A stretch of 64,000 bases of DNA from Tateyamaria sp947503385 (GCF_051195235.1 NZ_JBNFZM010000004.1:62001-126000); one strand, 5' to 3'; counted from the stretch's first letter, positions 1-8,908 are shown. The notes: a model not told the origin generated them from the letters alone. Numbers and translations: made by a program.

Positions 1-220
1 TGGACAGAACGCTCTTGTGCGTGGGCGACATGTGCAGTGCGATTACGTATACGGCGGATGCGTTCGCGGGCAGGTTCTGCGCCAAGAGCGAGACTGCCTC
101 CAACCCGCCTGCCGAGGCGGCAATCCCTACGATATATGGGTCCCTGAGTGTTTCAGACGTCTTTTCGGTCTGGTCTTCTTCAGCGTCGATCGGTTTCTCC
201 GATCCTGACTCTTCCGTCAT
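1..220 (-). CDS. CheB-type methylesterase domain protein, N-terminal part (cut by window edge)
   Basis: The first 73 codons of a gene that runs off the left edge. An acidic leader of about 27 residues is followed by VGIAASAGGLEA and then HMSPTHKSVL. This is the start of a CheB methylesterase domain, whose usual form is VGIGASAGGLEA followed by QHLSPDHKS; the Ser of the SAGG motif would be catalytic. In this lineage such an opening often belongs to large CheB/CheR/PAS hybrid proteins, but the rest is outside the window. The ATG at 220 is the only possible start, because an in-frame TAA lies five codons upstream. It follows the receiver gene by 15 bp and is probably the fourth gene of the operon that starts near 2861. 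Domain confidence is high; full-length architecture is unknown. Confidence 0.8.
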   Translation of the reverse strand, partial: MTEESGSEKPIDAEEDQTEKTSETLRDPYIVGIAASAGGLEAVSLLAQNLPANASAVYVIALHMSPTHKSVLS

Positions 221-235
221 ATTTTGAATTACCTG

Positions 236-622
236 TTAGGCGGCGCAATATTGGTCGATGAGGGATAACAAGGTCCCCGGCGATACAGGTTTGGGCGTGA
301 AACCATTCATGCCCAGTTCAGCAACGCGGGACGAATTGTGATAGGTGACATCCGCGGTGACGGCAATGATGGGCACCTTGCTTGGAGGATCCTGAACCTC
401 GTTGCGGATTTTCAGAGTTGCGTCGATGCCGGACATGACCGGCATGTGCAAGTCCATCAACACCAGTCCGAACTCGCCCGGTTGCTTTTCCAGCAACTTG
501 CACCCTTCGTCGCCGTTTGATGCGATTTCGACCTCAACGCCCAGACCAGAGATGATCTCGCGCATCATAAAGCGCGTAAACTCATCATCCTCGATCAGCA
601 GCACTTTGTGCATATACGTCAT
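236..622 (-). CDS. Single-domain response regulator (receiver only)
   Basis: A 128-residue CheY-like receiver with no output domain. Acidic pocket residues are D12 and D13, the phosphoacceptor is D57 in LVLMDLHMP, the switch Thr is T89, and the conserved Lys is K111 in FTPKP. Its start overlaps the stop of the upstream sensor kinase by 4 bp (ATGA), so the two are translationally coupled and are presumably partners. A start at M4 is also possible. With no DNA-binding domain, it would act by protein contact, perhaps on the CheB-type protein encoded next or in a phosphorelay with the kinase. Confidence 0.9.
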   Translation of the reverse strand: MTYMHKVLLIEDDEFTRFMMREIISGLGVEVEIASNGDEGCKLLEKQPGEFGLVLMDLHMPVMSGIDATLKIRNEVQDPPSKVPIIAVTADVTYHNSSRVAELGMNGFTPKPVSPGTLLSLIDQYCAA

Positions 623-2103
623 GTCGGGAGGTCCACCAAGGCCACGTTTTCCAACCTTAACAAGAAAACGGTGGTAAAACCATCCCTGATCCGGTCATCG
701 AGAGTGAGTGTCGCACCCATCAGTCGGGCCAGCTCGCTACAGATGGCAAGGCCAAGACCAGACCCGCCATGGGCGCGCAGCATTCCGGAATCCGCTTGGG
801 TAAATCGTTCGAAAATGCGCGCACGGGCGTCCTCCGGAATGCCGTTTCCTGTGTCACTGACACGTATGTCAATTGCGGGATTGCCATCTGAGGTAGCATT
901 TTTTATCGCAATGTCCACCTCTCCGGCATCGGTAAACTTGATTGCGTTGTCCACGAGGTTCGAAACGATCTGCGTGACGTGCGAGGCATCCATGTTGATC
1001 AGGGGCGGCAGGTCGCGCGCCACGTCCAGCGTGATCTTGATGTTCTTGTCGCGCATGTGGCGCATACCCTCGGCGCTTTGATGCCAGTCCTTGGCAAGGC
1101 TGTGGATATCGGTTGGCGTCATTTTGATTTCAACCGCGTCAGCTTCGATGCGCGACATATCCAGCGAGTTGTTCATCAGGCTCATCAGTTGATGCGACGC
1201 CTTGGTCGCCGTTTCGGCATAGACGCGCGGTTTGTCGTCAATATCCTTGTAGGTCGCGATCAGGTGCAGGAACCCCATGATCGCGTTCAGCGGCGTGCGG
1301 ATCTCATGGCTCATTGTGGCGAGGAATTGCGAGCGTATGGACAGCGCCTGCCGCGCCTCCGCCTCTGCCTGTTTGCGGTCGATGATTTCGTTGCCAAGCG
1401 CATCCATCTGCTCGCGGGTGCGGCATTCAAAGCGGTCAATCGCGTCCACAATACGGTCAAGATCATCGGTCTTTTCGCTGCCTGCACGGTCCAGCCGCAA
1501 CGCGTTGGTGTTGTCGGCGTTGGTATTGTCCACGTGATCCGCGATCTTGCGCAGATGCCGCGACACCATGTGACCGACCAGAAACAGCAGGGCGATTGCC
1601 GCGATATAGGCCTTGGCCAGATTGGTGAGGAACGTGGTCCAGAATTCGGCCCAGACCCGTGCACGCACCGCATCCAGCGACAGCCGCACATCCAGCACGC
1701 CGACCAGTTCGCTGCGGTTGTTGTCGAGCTTGTGCACCAGTTCGTAGACACGCTGATCGTCGGGCGTTGCGGCTTGCTCGTCAGGGTCGCCGCGCGTCCA
1801 GCTTTGCCCGGTGGAGGATTGCAACTCCACAAACGCGATATTGGGATCCGCCGCCAATCCGTCCAGAATGACATCGACCTGATCAAAGTTGAACGTCCAC
1901 ACCGCCTGTTCGAGCGGGCTGGCAAGCGTGTCTTCGATCCGGCTCAGCACGAGCGTCGCGTCCGTACGCTGCCGGAAGTAGCTCGCGCCCAACTGGGCGC
2001 TGGTGCTCAGCACGGACAGCACCGATCCGACAATCAGGGATGCGATCACAAGCCGCAGCCCAAGGCGATTGTCGAAGCCGATGGCGCGCAGCGTCGCAAT
2101 CAT
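619..2103 (-). CDS. Membrane sensor histidine kinase
   Basis: A 494-residue kinase. It has one membrane segment at about residues 17-38, a periplasmic domain at about 40-160 and a second membrane segment at about 165-181. A linker with coiled-coil character follows, then the dimerisation domain with phospho-accepting H266 in MSHEIRTPLN. The catalytic ATPase domain has an N box (378-391), a G1 box DTGNGIPE (417-424) and a G2 box GGSGLGLAI (446-454). The periplasmic part matches no domain I can name; it contains a VWTFNFDQ segment seen in several kinase sensor domains. It overlaps the binding-protein gene upstream by 4 bp and the receiver gene downstream by 4 bp. The arrangement suggests the periplasmic binding protein delivers the signal to this kinase, which is inferred from position only. 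Confidence 0.92.
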   Translation of the reverse strand: MIATLRAIGFDNRLGLRLVIASLIVGSVLSVLSTSAQLGASYFRQRTDATLVLSRIEDTLASPLEQAVWTFNFDQVDVILDGLAADPNIAFVELQSSTGQSWTRGDPDEQAATPDDQRVYELVHKLDNNRSELVGVLDVRLSLDAVRARVWAEFWTTFLTNLAKAYIAAIALLFLVGHMVSRHLRKIADHVDNTNADNTNALRLDRAGSEKTDDLDRIVDAIDRFECRTREQMDALGNEIIDRKQAEAEARQALSIRSQFLATMSHEIRTPLNAIMGFLHLIATYKDIDDKPRVYAETATKASHQLMSLMNNSLDMSRIEADAVEIKMTPTDIHSLAKDWHQSAEGMRHMRDKNIKITLDVARDLPPLINMDASHVTQIVSNLVDNAIKFTDAGEVDIAIKNATSDGNPAIDIRVSDTGNGIPEDARARIFERFTQADSGMLRAHGGSGLGLAICSELARLMGATLTLDDRIRDGFTTVFLLRLENVALVDLPT

Positions 2104-2861
2104 CTTTGGACATGCCTCATCAACAGGGTTTCAAGACGACCATCCCGCCGCATCTTGGCAAGCGTGGCGTTGAACGCATCGACTATCTCTTGGCTGCCTT
2201 CGACATCGCGGCGGATGGCCATATGGATGTCTTGCCGGGCGAGGACACCATCAGCGAATGTCACGCGATCCTTTAGGTTGGGGTCGTCATGTGTGATCGT
2301 GTGGCGGACCACATCCACACTGTCCAGCGTCAGATCGACCCGTCCTGCGGCGACCATCTGAATGGCCTGAAGTGTCGTCGTCACAACGTGTTTTTCCAGA
2401 TATGTCGCGCGGTCGAATTCATCCTCGTACAAAAACCCGTCGCCCACCGCGATGCTAAAGGGGCGCAGGTCGGCGACGGTCGTGAACGCATAGGTTTCGC
2501 CCACAGGCTGCACCAGCCTGACCTCGGTGAGAAAGAAGGGATCGGAATAAATAAGGTATTCCTCAAGCTCGGGATCAGCAAACAGCGACCCGATAATGTC
2601 GAACTGACCAATGTCCGCATCGCCCATCAGGCGCGCCCAAGGCACCACCCTCGTGGTCACATCATATCCTGCCTCGGTCAGCACCGTATGGATCACGTCC
2701 AGCGACATGCCCTGACCGGGCAAGTCGACGCCTGAAAAGGGGGGCCATTCATCCGCCGCCGCCAGCAAAGGCGCGGTCTGCGCTGTCGCCGTCACGCCAC
2801 AGAGCGTGACCCACAGCGCCACAAACATACGGCGCAACGCTCCGAATCTGTGATGTCTCAT
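2100..2861 (-). CDS. Periplasmic solute-binding protein (ABC amino-acid family 3 type)
   Basis: A 253-residue exported protein with a signal peptide (basic start MRHHRFGALRR, then a hydrophobic core and TATAQ). The mature part begins with the DEWPPFSG type of opening typical of SBP_bac_3 proteins and continues with FDIIGSLFADPE and YSDPFF motifs of that fold. The ATG at 2861 is preferred; TTG and GTG codons lie further upstream in frame. No permease or ATPase gene is adjacent. Instead the stop overlaps the sensor-kinase start by 4 bp, so the protein more likely serves signalling than transport. The ligand is unknown; polar amino acids or small organic acids are typical of the family. Confidence 0.82.
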   Translation of the reverse strand: MRHHRFGALRRMFVALWVTLCGVTATAQTAPLLAAADEWPPFSGVDLPGQGMSLDVIHTVLTEAGYDVTTRVVPWARLMGDADIGQFDIIGSLFADPELEEYLIYSDPFFLTEVRLVQPVGETYAFTTVADLRPFSIAVGDGFLYEDEFDRATYLEKHVVTTTLQAIQMVAAGRVDLTLDSVDVVRHTITHDDPNLKDRVTFADGVLARQDIHMAIRRDVEGSQEIVDAFNATLAKMRRDGRLETLLMRHVQR

Positions 2862-3126
2862 CGTCTTTAATCCCACTGTGGCCAATTTGATCTGACCGTT
2901 CGCAGAGTTCAGTATGATTTCATTCTTATTTATCTCCTCTTAACGCGGGGACACGTTTTCACGCAACTTATGGTAGGTTTGCCCCCGATCTTCGCCTGAC
3001 GGTGCCGAAATACCCTTTGCCATTGCGACCAAGCCCCTTGCACCCGCCCCGCGCCGTGCCTAGAAGGGCGCGATTTCTGATGCGCCCCTGGCCAATTCCG
3101 GGGGCAATGACGCTATGGGAGCACAC

Positions 3127-4458
3127 ATGCAGGTCACCGAGACGCTGAACGAAGGTCTGAAACGCGGCTACGCGATTACCGTGACGGCGGCCGAACTGGA
3201 CGCCAAGGTCAATGAAAAGCTGGCCGAAGCCCAGCCCGAAGTCGAAATGAAGGGCTTTCGCAAAGGCAAGGTGCCGATGGCGCTGCTGAAAAAGCAGTTT
3301 GGTCAGCGCCTGCTGGGCGAGGCGATGCAGGAAAGCGTCGACGGCGCGATGGCAGAGCATTTCGAGGCCAGCGGCGATCGTCCCGCGATGCAGCCCGACG
3401 TCAAGATGACCAACGAAGACTGGAAAGAGGGCGACGACGTAAACGTCGAGATGTCCTATGAGGCGCTTCCCGAAATCCCCGAGGTCGACATGGGCGCGCT
3501 GAAACTTGAGCGTCTGGTGGTCAAGGCCGACGAGGCCGCGATCGAAGAGACGCTGGGCTCGCTCGCCGAGAACGCGCAGGACTTCAAGGCACGCAAGAAA
3601 GGTTCCAAAGCCAAGGACGGCGATCAGGTTGTTTTCGACTTCTTGGGTCGTGTGGATGGCGAAGCGTTTGACGGTGGTGCCGCCGAGGATTTCCCGCTGG
3701 TGCTGGGCTCCGGTCAGTTCATCCCCGGTTTCGAGGAACAGCTTGTCGGCTCGAAGGCCGGTGAAGAGAAAGACGTGACCGTCACCTTCCCCGAGGACTA
3801 CCAAGCCGAAAACCTCAAGGGCAAAGAAGCCGTCTTTGAGTGCAAGATCAAAGAGGTCAAGGAACCCGTCGCCGCCGAGATCGACGACGAACTGGCCAAG
3901 AAATACGGCGCGGATGATCTGGACGGTCTCAAGGCCCGCATTGGCGAGCAGCTTGAAGGTGAATATGCCGGTGCGGCCCGTCAGGTGATGAAGCGCGGTC
4001 TGCTCGACGCGCTGGACAAGGTGGTCAGCTTTGAACTGCCGCCGAGCCTTGTCGAGGCCGAAGCCAAGCAGATTGCGCATCAGCTGTGGCACGAGGAAAA
4101 CCCCGAGGTCGAGGGCCATGACCACCCCGAGGTCGAGCCCACGGATGAGCACAAGACACTTGCCGAGCGCCGCGTGCGTCTGGGCCTGCTTCTGGCAGAG
4201 ATCGGCCAAAAGGCCGAGGTCGAAGTCACCGATGCCGAGATGAGCCAAGCCGTGATGGCGCAAGCGCGTCAATATCCCGGTCAGGAACGCCAGTTCTTTG
4301 AATTCGTGCAGCAAAATCCGCAAATGCAACAGCAACTGCGCGCGCCGCTGTTCGAAGACAAGGTTGTGGACCACATCGTCGAAAATGCTGACGTCTCCGA
4401 AAAGGAAATCAGCAAGGACGATCTGCAAAAGGCTGTTGAGGCGCTCGAGGACGATTGA
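3127..4458 (+). CDS. tig: Trigger factor, ribosome-bound chaperone and prolyl isomerase
   Basis: A 443-residue protein with the complete trigger factor layout. The N-terminal ribosome-binding domain carries the GFRKGKVP signature at residues 43-50. An FKBP-type isomerase domain lies at about 150-245 (VFDFLGRVDGEAFDGG and the FIPGFEEQL motif). A helical chaperone domain fills the rest. The ATG at 3127 has a GGAG ribosome-binding site and gives the usual MQVTETLNEG start; an in-frame ATG lies 12 bases upstream but is less well placed. It acts on nascent chains in the cytoplasm. It appears monocistronic and is followed by a strong terminator at 4487. Confidence 0.97.
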   Translation: MQVTETLNEGLKRGYAITVTAAELDAKVNEKLAEAQPEVEMKGFRKGKVPMALLKKQFGQRLLGEAMQESVDGAMAEHFEASGDRPAMQPDVKMTNEDWKEGDDVNVEMSYEALPEIPEVDMGALKLERLVVKADEAAIEETLGSLAENAQDFKARKKGSKAKDGDQVVFDFLGRVDGEAFDGGAAEDFPLVLGSGQFIPGFEEQLVGSKAGEEKDVTVTFPEDYQAENLKGKEAVFECKIKEVKEPVAAEIDDELAKKYGADDLDGLKARIGEQLEGEYAGAARQVMKRGLLDALDKVVSFELPPSLVEAEAKQIAHQLWHEENPEVEGHDHPEVEPTDEHKTLAERRVRLGLLLAEIGQKAEVEVTDAEMSQAVMAQARQYPGQERQFFEFVQQNPQMQQQLRAPLFEDKVVDHIVENADVSEKEISKDDLQKAVEALEDD

Positions 4459-4486
4459 TCGCCACGCAGCTGTCAGACTGACAATC

Positions 4487-4511
4487 AGGCCGCCTTCGGG
4501 CGGCCTTTTTT
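4487..4511 (+). terminator. Rho-independent terminator of tig
   Basis: An 8-bp GC-rich perfect stem (AGGCCGCC / GGCGGCCT) closes a TTCG tetraloop and is followed by a run of T. It lies 28 bases after the tig stop codon. Confidence 0.93.
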
Positions 4512-4681
4512 GTGCTGACGGATGCGGCAGGCGAAAATCACTACCTAGGGTAGTTGACTTGACTGGCGAACTGTCCGACCGTTGGCCTATGGGGGCAGCC
4601 TATTACCCTATTGTTTTAACATTTTTCAAACCGCCCCCGCATTTTGATTGAGCGCGCGTTCTGCGCGATTTGGAGGGCTCT

Positions 4682-6199
4682 ATGAGACGGAAAACACTTA
4701 CACTTTCGACCTGTGCATGTCTGCTGGCATCAACTCCGGCTTGGGCACAGATGACCATGCCCACGGATGCAGAGGCCACGTGCACAGCCGATATTGCCTC
4801 GTGGTTCGGCGGCACGGTCACTCCCAATGGCGTAGTAAGTCCACCCAGTTCCGTGACCTTCACCGATGACAATCCCAATGGCGGCGCGGGGCCGCAAATC
4901 TGCAATTTTTACCAGTGGGGCTCGCAGATGTTCCTGTGGCTGACCTCGCCCGAAGGCGACGGTATCGTCCTGGACGGCGCGGCGATTTACAATGTTCTGC
5001 CCGAAGTCGACGGCGTGCGCAGGTTCCAGAAAGCCACCGCGACGCCTGCGCTGAACGTTGCGCTGCGTGCGGAAAAGGCGGTGGATTCGCTTGGCGAAGT
5101 GACGCAAGCTGGTGGCGGCACGCTTATGAGTCAGGGCAAATCGCTGGTTTACTATGGTGTGCATTCCAACGACGTCTACGCCGATTTCCTGACCCTGCAA
5201 AAGAACACCAAGGCCGAGGACCTGAAGGACTTTCCGATCAGCGCGGACGAATTGAAGCTGATCGAGGCTTATGTGGAAAAGGTCGGTCTGGACGCGCCTG
5301 TCGCGCCTGAAACACTGGCCATGGAGCTCAAGACGTCGTGGGTCGATGCCGCGACCTTGCCGGATGCGTCTGCTTACGTGACCATGCCCGCGGTGGTTCC
5401 AGCCTACACGCCCAATGCGAACAACACCGTGTGGACGCCAAACGGCACGCAGGATCTGACGCTGGCGCTGGTGGGCATTCACGTGGTGGGCACGGTGCAG
5501 GACCACCCGGAATTCGTCTGGGCCACGTTCGAGCACATCAACAACGCGCCGGATGTCGGTTATTACTACTCCAACGGGGGGACAGAGCCGGTGCAGTGGC
5601 CCTACGATTCCAGTGGCAGCTATACGTTCCTCGCCACAGACAGCACGGCCACTGGTAAAAACGTCGAATGCATGACGACCACGGCCAACAAGGACAATCC
5701 GAACGTGATTGAGATCGTGGCCGAAATGAAGGACGGCGGTCCGGTCTGTGCCGGTGGCATCGTGCCCTCGGATACTGTGCGTGTCCGGCCATGGGGCAGC
5801 CTGCCGTATACGCCCGACGACGTGAACAGCGGTAAGATCACGCAGGATGTGTTCGACAAGGCGGTCAAGAACAACACCGAACTGGTGTCACTCAACACAA
5901 ACGTTCTGTCGCAGATCGCGGCGGGTGATCCGCGCAAGAACTACGTGCAGACCGGTGGCATCTGGACGACAACACCGCAAGGTGGCGGTCCCGCACCGAT
6001 CCCGAACCAGAATGGCGATGAAACAGCGCAGATGCGCGGGTCTCTGGATCTCTACAATGCGACGATGGAGACCTATTCGCAGACCTTCGCCAACAGCTGT
6101 TTCTTTTGTCACAACGTGACACAGGGGGAGACCAACAGCTTTGGCAAGTTTCAGCTGTCGCACATCTATTACCAGCTCAAGCCGCTCGTCGACGAGTGA
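4682..6199 (+). CDS. Secreted protein of unknown function with a single C-terminal haem-c motif
   Basis: A 505-residue protein with a clear signal peptide (MRRKTLTL, hydrophobic core, cleavage near PAWAQ). A single CFFCH motif at residues 473-477 fits covalent attachment of one haem c in the periplasm. I do not recognise the long region before it; it is rich in Thr, Asn and Asp and contains several further Cys residues. The ATG at 4682 is preceded by TGGAGGG, which decides the start over an in-frame TTG 12 bases upstream. It is flanked by the tig terminator and a convergent gene, so it is probably its own transcription unit. An electron-transfer or oxidoreductase role is possible but not shown. 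Confidence 0.75.
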   Translation: MRRKTLTLSTCACLLASTPAWAQMTMPTDAEATCTADIASWFGGTVTPNGVVSPPSSVTFTDDNPNGGAGPQICNFYQWGSQMFLWLTSPEGDGIVLDGAAIYNVLPEVDGVRRFQKATATPALNVALRAEKAVDSLGEVTQAGGGTLMSQGKSLVYYGVHSNDVYADFLTLQKNTKAEDLKDFPISADELKLIEAYVEKVGLDAPVAPETLAMELKTSWVDAATLPDASAYVTMPAVVPAYTPNANNTVWTPNGTQDLTLALVGIHVVGTVQDHPEFVWATFEHINNAPDVGYYYSNGGTEPVQWPYDSSGSYTFLATDSTATGKNVECMTTTANKDNPNVIEIVAEMKDGGPVCAGGIVPSDTVRVRPWGSLPYTPDDVNSGKITQDVFDKAVKNNTELVSLNTNVLSQIAAGDPRKNYVQTGGIWTTTPQGGGPAPIPNQNGDETAQMRGSLDLYNATMETYSQTFANSCFFCHNVTQGETNSFGKFQLSHIYYQLKPLVDE

Positions 6200-6211
6200 G
6201 GGTGGGGCAGG

Positions 6212-6229
6212 GGCGGCGTTCGCGCCGCC
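6212..6229. terminator. GC-rich hairpin between convergent genes
   Basis: A perfect 7-bp stem (GGCGGCG / CGCCGCC) closes a TTCG loop, placed exactly between two convergent stop codons. It lacks a clear T run on either side, so it could be a weak bidirectional terminator or an mRNA 3'-end stabiliser. Confidence 0.5.
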
Positions 6230-6784
6230 TCAGAACGCGCGCAGATCGTCCAGCGTGTAGGTTGCGCTGACCGGGTCGTCCGGGTCTGACCGGTAGGCGG
6301 GATCGGCGATCAGGCAGCCGCGCCCACAGACTTGCCGCGCAATCTGATTGCGCGCATCCACATACCAGAACCGCCCGCCGGGTGTGGCGATGTATCCGTC
6401 TGTGCCGTCCTCGATATCGGTGCGCATGTCGTCAAAGGAGGGCACTTCGGTGTAATAGTCGGGATCCCATGCCCCGTGCGTGTGATACGAGGCCAGCACC
6501 TGAAAATCGGCAAAACGCGGATCGGGCGGCAGGCAGGATGACACCCGCCCGCGCACGGGCTCGGTCGCGACAAAACTGCCGCCCGCATCGACACCGATCA
6601 GCCCGCAATATTCGCGTCGGTCCGTGATGGAGGTCGGCTGTATATCGTTAAACAGGCGCGACATGAACGCGATTTCGCCTTGGCTTTGCGGCTGGGCGCG
6701 GGGCGCCATTTCGATGGAGGCAGGGTCCTGCGCGAGACAGGCCCCGAGGAGCAGGGCAAAGGCGAGGAACATCATGCGTTTCAT
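6230..6784 (-). CDS. Lipoprotein with DUF4329-like domain
   Basis: A 184-residue protein. MKRMMFLAFALLLGAC is a lipoprotein signal with a lipobox ending at Cys16, so it should be membrane anchored. The rest resembles DUF4329, a domain with a YHTHG motif reminiscent of JAB-type metallopeptidase folds. Here YHTHGAWDPDYYTEVPS_DDM can be seen, together with an EYCGLIG segment near the start. Four Cys in the mature part could form disulfides. The domain is often found at the C-termini of polymorphic toxins, but this protein stands alone. It lies 79 bp downstream of a transporter gene on the same strand. No immunity-like gene is visible next to it. The biochemical role is unknown. Confidence 0.65.
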   Translation of the reverse strand: MKRMMFLAFALLLGACLAQDPASIEMAPRAQPQSQGEIAFMSRLFNDIQPTSITDRREYCGLIGVDAGGSFVATEPVRGRVSSCLPPDPRFADFQVLASYHTHGAWDPDYYTEVPSFDDMRTDIEDGTDGYIATPGGRFWYVDARNQIARQVCGRGCLIADPAYRSDPDDPVSATYTLDDLRAF

Positions 6785-6863
6785 GTGCCGCACCGTGCCG
6801 CCGCGCGGCGGCACTGTCCAGCCTTGGAGGCCGGTTTCTGCGACATGATCGGGCAACCGCGCA

Positions 6864-8069
6864 TCAGACCGACGCATGTCCGCGCAAACGCAGCGCCAAG
6901 GGCATCATGGCAAGGACCAGCAGCGCGGCAAAGAGGAAGGGTGCGCCGGGCAGATAAATGCCGTCTGCGTCGACAGAGGCCTGAAACAGGGCTGTCATCA
7001 CGATGGGTGACAGAATGGCCGCCACGGAGGACAGCGAGGCGATGACACCTTGCACGACACCCTGCCGGTCTGCGTCCACCTGATTGGATGCCATCGCCGT
7101 CATCAACGCGGGCACAAGGTCCGAGAGCGCGGCCAGCAGCAGGAAAATGATCAGCGCCGTGACCGTTCCGGTGAAACCAAAGCCGATCAATCCGATCAGC
7201 GCTGCAATCATACCCAGCACAAGTGTGCGGAAATCTCCGATCCACCCGATCAGGACGGGCATCAACCCGCCTTGCACCAGTGCCAGCAGCACCCCATAGG
7301 CCGCCAGTGACAACCCGATATAGAGGGTCGGCCAATCGAACACCTCGCGGGTCCAGAAAGCCCAGATGCTGGGATAGACCATGTTCGCAAACTCGAAGAT
7401 CAGGATACACAGCAGCGGCACGGCAAGGCCGGGCAGGCGGAAGGCGTCGAGGATCGACCTGAACGGGTTGAGGTCACGCTTGCCAAAAGGGCGGCGCTTG
7501 TCCGGGGCGAGGCTTTCGGGCAGCACAAACAGACCAAAGAGGGCATTGGCCGCCGACAGGGCTGCCGCGATCCAGAAGGGCGCGGTCAGGCTGAGTTCGG
7601 CGGCCACCCCGCCGATGGCAGGCCCAAGCACAAAGCCGATACCAAAGGCCGCGCCGATCAGGCCAAAATTGGCGGCCTTTTCCGCGGGTGCCGAGATGTC
7701 GGCGATATAGGCTGTTGCGGTGATATATGTCGCCCCCGCAAGCCCGGCGAGCGTGCGCCCCAGCAACAGCAGCCAGAACGTGTCCGCCAGCGCCATGATC
7801 ACATAGTCCAGGGCCAGCATGACCAACGCGGCGATCAGAATCGGCCTGCGGCCTACTGCGTCCGAGACGCTGCCCACGATGGGCCCGCACAAAAACAGTG
7901 CGCCTGCATAGGCCGCCATCAGCAGCCCACCCCAAAGCGCGCCCTGTCCTGTGTCGCCTGCGCCCACGCGGTCCATCAGATCCGGCATTATCGGGAACAC
8001 GATGCCAATGCCGATGGCGTCGATCATCAACGTGATCAGGATAAAGGTGATGGAGCGGCTTTTGAACAT
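6864..8069 (-). CDS. Major facilitator transporter, TetA-like DHA1 family
   Basis: A 401-residue inner-membrane protein with about 12 hydrophobic segments. The loop after segment 2 carries the antiporter motif G(S)VSDAVGRRPILI, and LGRTLAGLAGATYIT and FGIGFVLGPAIGG match the motifs of the TetA-type drug/proton antiporters. The start at 8069 (MFKSRSITFIL) is chosen because it leads straight into the first membrane segment; longer in-frame starts add an unlikely Arg/Cys-rich leader. The substrate is unknown. No TetR-type regulator is next to it. Confidence 0.85.
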   Translation of the reverse strand: MFKSRSITFILITLMIDAIGIGIVFPIMPDLMDRVGAGDTGQGALWGGLLMAAYAGALFLCGPIVGSVSDAVGRRPILIAALVMLALDYVIMALADTFWLLLLGRTLAGLAGATYITATAYIADISAPAEKAANFGLIGAAFGIGFVLGPAIGGVAAELSLTAPFWIAAALSAANALFGLFVLPESLAPDKRRPFGKRDLNPFRSILDAFRLPGLAVPLLCILIFEFANMVYPSIWAFWTREVFDWPTLYIGLSLAAYGVLLALVQGGLMPVLIGWIGDFRTLVLGMIAALIGLIGFGFTGTVTALIIFLLLAALSDLVPALMTAMASNQVDADRQGVVQGVIASLSSVAAILSPIVMTALFQASVDADGIYLPGAPFLFAALLVLAMMPLALRLRGHASV

Positions 8070-8203
8070 GAGGTCGTGTCCAACGCCCGCGCGGGCATGG
8101 CAAGTCAAAAGACAAAAGCCTGTGCGGCAACGCAGGCGCCAACCCGGCACACCCGCACGCATGGGCCTTGTGTCGGGGTGTCCGGGACGGGATCAGGTGC
8201 CGA

Positions 8204-8233
8204 CAAAAAAACCGCGCCGGGATGCGGCGCGGT
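8204..8233 (-). terminator. Rho-independent terminator of the rpsF-rpsR-rplI operon
   Basis: Read on the minus strand, an 8-bp stem (ACCGCGCC / GGCGCGGT) is followed by seven T. It lies 27 bases after the rplI stop codon. Confidence 0.93.
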
Positions 8234-8260
8234 TGTCTTGGGTGTGAATGGACCGGGCCT

Positions 8261-8908
8261 TTAGGCCTTGGGCTCATCAGCCTCTTCCGAGGCCTCTTCG
8301 CCTTCGGTTGGGGCGATGCCCGCAGCTTCGGCCAGATCGTCGTCATCGGATGCCGCGGCACCGATATCGTCGAACAGTTCCTGAATTTCGAACTCGGCAG
8401 CGGCCTCTTCTTCGGCGGCCAATTCCTGGATCGATTTGCCGGACGCCTGCAACTCGGCCTCTTCGGCAGAGCGGGCCACGTTCAGTTGAACCACCACATC
8501 GACCTCGGGGTGCAGGGACACGTGCACATCGTGCAGGCCCAGTTCCTTGATCGGGGCAGGGATCACGATCTGCTTGCGATCCACCGTGAAGCCTTCTTCG
8601 GTGGCGACGTCAGCCACGTCACGGGGGGTGACGGAGCCATAGAGGTTGCCGCCATCGGAGGCCTGACGGATCACGATGAACTGCTGGCCATCCAGCTTTT
8701 CACCCAGCGCTTCGGCCTCTTTCTTGGTTTCGAGGTTGCGCGCCTCAAGCTGTGCTTTCTGTGCCTCGAAATCCGCGATGTTCGACTTGGACGCCGTCAG
8801 CGCCTTTTTCTGGGGCAGCAGGAAGTTGCGGGCGTAGCCAGGTTTGACGTCGACGACGTCACCCATCTGGCCCAGCTTGGCCACACGTTCGAGAAGGATA
8901 ACTTGCAT
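8261..8908 (-). CDS. rplI: 50S ribosomal protein L9 with acidic C-terminal extension
   Basis: A 215-residue protein. The N-terminal MQVILLERVAKLGQMGDVV and YARNFLLPQ_KA segments are the L9 signature, followed by the long connecting helix and the C-terminal domain. Classical L9 is about 150 residues. Here about 60 extra residues follow that are very rich in Glu, Asp and Ala, which I know as a common feature of Rhodobacterales L9. It is the last gene of a ribosomal operon, 12 bp after rpsR, and is followed by a strong terminator. Confidence 0.96.
   Translation of the reverse strand: MQVILLERVAKLGQMGDVVDVKPGYARNFLLPQKKALTASKSNIADFEAQKAQLEARNLETKKEAEALGEKLDGQQFIVIRQASDGGNLYGSVTPRDVADVATEEGFTVDRKQIVIPAPIKELGLHDVHVSLHPEVDVVVQLNVARSAEEAELQASGKSIQELAAEEEAAAEFEIQELFDDIGAAASDDDDLAEAAGIAPTEGEEASEEADEPKA

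Noticed and set aside
979..2361. Open frame of 460 codons on the plus strand across the sensor kinase
   Set aside because: Covers kinase and binding-protein codons in antisense; composition is unlike a real protein.
2968..4428. Long open frame on the minus strand opposite tig (486 codons)
   Set aside because: It mirrors trigger factor codons in a high-GC gene and shows no protein family; tig is unmistakable on the other strand.
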